A stretch of 6,655 bases of DNA. Source: Spirochaetaceae bacterium. GTDB taxonomy: Bacteria > Spirochaetota > Spirochaetia > Treponematales > Treponemataceae. The first letter of the stretch is position 1. The number at the start of each line of letters is the position of its first letter. The stretch is from assembly GCA_031285525.1 (NCBI GenBank), contig JAITWB010000110.1, positions 1-6,655 of the forward strand, read 5' to 3'. Shown in pieces: positions 4,957 through 6,655 of the stretch. The notes under the pieces were generated by a model that saw nothing but the letters and a program-made list of their open reading frames with translations, ran no database searches and had not been told where the DNA came from. Both the position numbers and the translations under genes were made by a program.

Positions 4957-5835
4957 ATGTTCAGGTCAGTTTCAGCTCTACAGCAAATAAATGTCCCGAT
5001 AAGACTCGTAAAAACCCGGAAAAACCCACTAAAGAGTGGTGTTTGTTCTGAGGAAAGAGGGCTTTATAGGGACATTTTTGCGCAAAGGGAGAGAGGCGCA
5101 AGGTACCTAGATCCGAAGTATTCGAGGTGGTTGAGTACTGATCCGGCGCTTTCTGATTACATACCTGGTGCGTCGATTAACGATGAGGTGAAAAAGAAGA
5201 ACGGTGAATTGCCGGGAATGGGTGGGGTGTTTAATACTGTAAACTTGCACCTGTATCATTATGCTGGGAATAATCCGGTTAAATACACAGACCCGACTGG
5301 ACAATTTATTAATTATAATCCCTTTGATGTTTTTGGTCAGATGTTGCAAATTTCCAGTAATCCTTTGGACAAGTTAACAGGGATGTTTTTTTCCGTATTA
5401 GGTGGAAACAAAGCTGCAGAGCAACAATTAGCTAATATGAGTCAGCGTTTAGTTAATTCTATGGCAGAAGTTGCAGGTAATGCTCTTATAACTGGTATGG
5501 AGTTTATGAGTGATAATGGTTCTTATTTAGCTATTGCTTCTTATGCTAGTGGGAATGTTGCTCTTGGTGTTGTTATTGATGGTGTCACATTAGCTTGTGA
5601 TGTAACATTGGCATTTAATGAATTTAACGAAACTGGTGATTTGGAAGGGCTTGTTAGTTCTTTGACCGTAACAGCTGCAACAAACTTTATTATAGGTCCA
5701 GGTGTAGGAAAGGCGGCAGCGTCAGCCGGAGGATTATCAAAGGCTGAGTTAATGAAGACCCTCGAACCAATGATTTCTAATCTTGTTTCCACAGCAGTGA
5801 CTGAAATGCTGAAAATAGTTTCTCCGGGGGATTGA
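4957..5835 (+). CDS. Orphan Rhs C-terminal fragment: core remnant plus variable tip
   Basis: A 292-residue protein made of three parts. Residues 1-46 are unrelated lead-in sequence. Residues 47-115 are the end of a Rhs/YD-repeat core: GARYLDPKYSRWLSTDP, the GMGGVFNTVNLHLYHYAGNN stretch, and the terminal NPVKYTDPTG, which normally closes the shell just before the toxin tip. Residues 116-292 are a variable tip, rich in Ala, Gly and Val, with hydrophobic stretches (186-220 and 235-257) and no nuclease or deaminase motif I can recognise. Full Rhs proteins have well over a thousand residues, so this is a displaced C-terminal module rather than a complete gene. Coding DNA becomes AT-rich after the core boundary, as expected for exchanged tips. 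It ends overlapping a small membrane-protein gene. The tip may be a membrane-acting toxin or only the pre-toxin region of one. The ATG at 4957 is uncertain: there is only AAGG 3 nt upstream. Confidence 0.75.
   Translation: MFRSVSALQQINVPIRLVKTRKNPLKSGVCSEERGLYRDIFAQRERGARYLDPKYSRWLSTDPALSDYIPGASINDEVKKKNGELPGMGGVFNTVNLHLYHYAGNNPVKYTDPTGQFINYNPFDVFGQMLQISSNPLDKLTGMFFSVLGGNKAAEQQLANMSQRLVNSMAEVAGNALITGMEFMSDNGSYLAIASYASGNVALGVVIDGVTLACDVTLAFNEFNETGDLEGLVSSLTVTAATNFIIGPGVGKAAASAGGLSKAELMKTLEPMISNLVSTAVTEMLKIVSPGD
4989..5077. repeat. Nested inverted repeat inside the start of the Rhs-tip frame
   Basis: AAATGTCCCGATAA (4989-5002) and TTATAGGGACATTT (5064-5077) are complementary at 13 of 14 positions. 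Between them, CCACT (5026-5030) and AGTGG (5035-5039) form a tight inner hairpin. The structure lies between the promoter and the point at about 5095 where Rhs homology begins, so this 5' part may be inserted or scrambled DNA rather than original Rhs coding sequence. Confidence 0.5.
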
Positions 5836-6113
5836 TGAACGAAATACAAAGAATACTTATACGAATATCTTTTTTTCTGGGAATCATTTTAATCCTAATT
5901 GGTATTGCAATTTTATTTCTGGGAATAAGAAAGAATCTAGGAGCTTTACTAGATGGACTTGGAATGCTTTTTTTGGTTCCCCAGTTTTATTTTCCTGTAA
6001 GGTATGAGGAACAGCGGAAGAACACTGTTGATTATCTTGGTAGAAAAAGGTATGTAGGTACGGCAATGATAGGTGTGTTTCTTGTTTTTATAGCGTTGTT
6101 TTATAAGTCATAG
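5835..6113 (+). CDS. Small membrane protein, candidate immunity protein for the Rhs tip
   Basis: A 92-residue protein with about three predicted membrane segments: 8-30 (LIRISFFLGIILILIGIAIL), 35-55 and 73-90. A charged loop (RYEEQRKNTVDYLGRKRY) lies between the last two. No family is recognised. Its ATG overlaps the Rhs-tip stop by one base (TGATG), so the two are translationally coupled; GGGGG at 5826-5830 may serve as the ribosome binding site. A TTG one codon earlier is a less likely start. A small gene immediately after a Rhs tip is normally the matching immunity gene, and a membrane location would fit a toxin that acts on membranes. That role is inference from position. Base composition is AT-rich like the tip, suggesting they moved together. 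The stop codon abuts R1 copy B with no gap. Confidence 0.7.
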   Translation: MNEIQRILIRISFFLGIILILIGIAILFLGIRKNLGALLDGLGMLFLVPQFYFPVRYEEQRKNTVDYLGRKRYVGTAMIGVFLVFIALFYKS

Positions 6114-6181
6114 CCCGAAGTGTCAGAAAACTAATTTTGGTTCACAATAGAGAAACGTTGTGAGGGATTTGATGTCGAGGG
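6114..6181 (+). repeat. R1 dispersed repeat, copy B (right boundary of the accessory block)
   Basis: Its first 34 bp (6114-6147) are identical to 2516-2549. From 6118 to 6181 it aligns without gaps to 6455-6518, with 53 of 64 positions identical by my count, including the exact run GTTGTGAGGGATTTGATG (6157-6174). It starts on the base after the stop codon of the preceding gene. TCACAA and TTGTGA (around 6142-6162) form a short version of the hairpin seen in copy A. Confidence 0.85.
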
Positions 6182-6194
6182 GCGGAGGAGCTAC

Positions 6195-6262
6195 GGCGGG
6201 AGAAGGCTGGACGGGAGAGCGAAGTCTCTGGATAGGAGAACGCTGGATAGTTGGCTAAACGT
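6195..6262. repeat. Degenerate R2-related segment
   Basis: GCGAAGTCTCT (6219-6229) repeats 3453-3463 exactly. The following GGATAGGAGAACGCTGG (6230-6246) resembles TATTAGGCGAACACTGG after the R2 copy ending at 6404. The upstream part (GGCGGGAGAAGGCTGG) is only loosely similar. It appears to be a decayed or shortened R2 unit joined to R1 copy B. Confidence 0.45.
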
Positions 6263-6275
6263 AGTTCGATAACGG

Positions 6276-6317
6276 AAAGGCAGGCGAGGGACGAAAGTTC
6301 TTCGTCTGCCTTTTTTT
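6276..6317 (+). terminator. Intrinsic terminator
   Basis: AAAGGCA (6276-6282) pairs with TGCCTTT (6307-6313), with an inner stem GACGAA (6290-6295) and TTCGTC (6301-6306). A short unpaired GGCGAGG lies on the 5' side. The stem is followed by seven T residues (6311-6317). It could end transcription of the Rhs-tip/immunity pair through the repeats, or of a short RNA from the R1/R2 segment; no matching promoter was identified. Confidence 0.7.
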
Positions 6318-6331
6318 ATGCGATGGCTGAA

Positions 6332-6422
6332 CGGGAGGGAGGAAGCTGATAGCAGTGCGATGTCTGTTCTGATGCGGAAGCCCATGCCGAGGGGAGCGGT
6401 CTCTTATTAGGCGAACACTGGG
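6332..6422. repeat. R2 dispersed repeat, copy 2
   Basis: Bases 6332-6404 align ungapped with 3391-3463 (63 of 73 identical). The similarity to the degenerate unit at 6219-6246 extends the copy to about 6421. Because a second copy exists away from any transposase or recombinase, R2 is not an intrinsic part of either gene. Confidence 0.8.
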
Positions 6423-6454
6423 TTTTTTATGATTAACAGCGATACGATAAATCA

Positions 6455-6535
6455 AAGTGTCAAGGAATTAGTTTTGGTTCAAAGCAGAGAGATGTTGTGA
6501 GGGATTTGATGCCGAGGGCGAAGTGTCAACTAATT
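6455..6535 (+). repeat. R1 dispersed repeat, copy C, followed by a partial copy D
   Basis: Copy C (6455-6518) is a diverged R1 unit in the same orientation as copies A and B, 337 bp after copy B. It is followed directly by CGAAGTGTCA (6519-6528) plus ACTAATT (6529-6535). This matches the beginning of R1 with four bases missing and so is a partial fourth copy. The arrangement B, R2-like, R2, C, D looks like repeated unit-by-unit growth or decay. Confidence 0.7.
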
Positions 6536-6561
6536 GATTGCGAAGCATACGGTCTGATACC

Positions 6562-6577
6562 CCGCAGCTTGCTGCGG
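6562..6577. repeat. GC-rich short hairpin
   Basis: CCGCAGC (6562-6568) and GCTGCGG (6571-6577) are a perfect 7-bp inverted repeat with a 2-nt centre; a 4-nt loop is more realistic. It lacks a T-tract on the downstream side on either strand. It resembles REP-like palindromes that sit near IS200/RAYT-type transposase genes, but no such gene is visible here. Confidence 0.5.
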
Positions 6578-6596
6578 CTGAAAAAACGGTTATAAT
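6569..6596 (+). promoter_or_regulatory. Promoter-like site pointing out of the window
   Basis: TTGCTG (6569-6574), a 16-nt spacer and a consensus TATAAT (6591-6596) form a candidate promoter; its -35 lies inside the GC-rich hairpin. Downstream, ATGGAT (6595-6600) and ATCCAT (6615-6620) form a small dyad. No gene begins before the window ends, so the target is unknown. Confidence 0.35.
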
Positions 6597-6655
6597 GGAT
6601 GGATGAGCCGAATAATCCATAAAGCAAGGAATGTAAGTGTAATAATGTACCATAT

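Noticed and set aside
4989..5077. Integron attC site near a tyrosine recombinase
   Set aside because: I could not find the paired core sites (RYYYAAC and GTTRRRY) at the ends of the inverted repeat, and the recombinase shows no IntI-specific insertion.
6191..6455. Two minus-strand open frames over the R2 copy whose peptides resemble frames over 3391-3463
   Set aside because: The similarity follows from the DNA repeat. There is no ribosome binding site, low-complexity composition, and no conserved frame extending beyond the repeat.
6114..6535. CRISPR-like array from the recurring R1 units
   Set aside because: Spacing is irregular (337 bp, then adjacent), copies diverge along their length, one copy is 3.6 kb away and no cas genes are present.
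1..6655. tRNA, rRNA or riboswitch genes
   Set aside because: No cloverleaf, rRNA segment or recognisable riboswitch core was seen on either strand by eye. A covariance-model scan was not possible here.

Overview
This window looks like an accessory region of a spirochaete chromosome, most likely an oral- or host-associated Treponema. That is an inference from remembered sequence style, not a database result. The Rhs segment, with its order YLDPKYSRW, then GMGGVFNTVNLHLYHYAGNN, then NPVKYTDPTG, and the DDE transposase segment (SLFACDFFTVD, YLIHDNSGE, SPNMNAFAERFVRSVRQE) resemble versions I associate with Treponema. GC content is moderate in the ABC-F gene and falls clearly in the Rhs tip and the small membrane gene after it.

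Layout, left to right. (1) 1-639: the 3' part of a CPBP/CAAX-type intramembrane protease gene, cut by the window edge. It runs convergently towards (2) 725-2362 (-), a YbiT-type ABC-F translation ATPase; a long hairpin lies between them. The ABC-F gene starts at a GTG with a good ribosome binding site and has a leader with its own hairpin. (3) From 2516 the character changes to a block of mobile and repeat-rich DNA. It opens with a 34-bp repeat (R1) running into a perfect 19-bp palindrome, then a purine-rich spacer. Next come a 5'-truncated DDE transposase on the minus strand (2762-3390), a 73-bp repeat (R2, 3391-3463), and an N-terminally truncated but catalytically complete tyrosine recombinase (3469-4302, +). 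(4) 4307-4902: a compact type II toxin-antitoxin operon with its own promoter, an antitoxin with a YefM-like tail, a clear YoeB toxin, and a downstream hairpin. (5) 4941-6113: an orphan Rhs C-terminal module. It has an extended -10 promoter almost touching the start codon, a short remnant of the Rhs core, a hydrophobic variable tip, and an overlapping 92-residue membrane protein that is a good immunity candidate. (6) 6114-6655: no protein gene, but a mosaic of R1 and R2 repeats, one intrinsic terminator, and a promoter-like site pointing out of the window.

The central observation is that an exact second copy of the 34-bp R1 repeat begins on the base after the stop codon of the putative immunity gene. 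The whole 3.6-kb accessory block (transposase remnant, recombinase, toxin-antitoxin, Rhs tip plus immunity) is therefore bracketed by identical direct repeats. R2 sits at the point where two oppositely oriented genes have each lost their 5' ends. The simplest reading is a region assembled by recombination at dispersed repeats, with a toxin-antitoxin pair and a toxin-tip/immunity pair as cargo. The individual gene families are known. The repeat family, the Rhs tip and its putative immunity protein are the least familiar parts.
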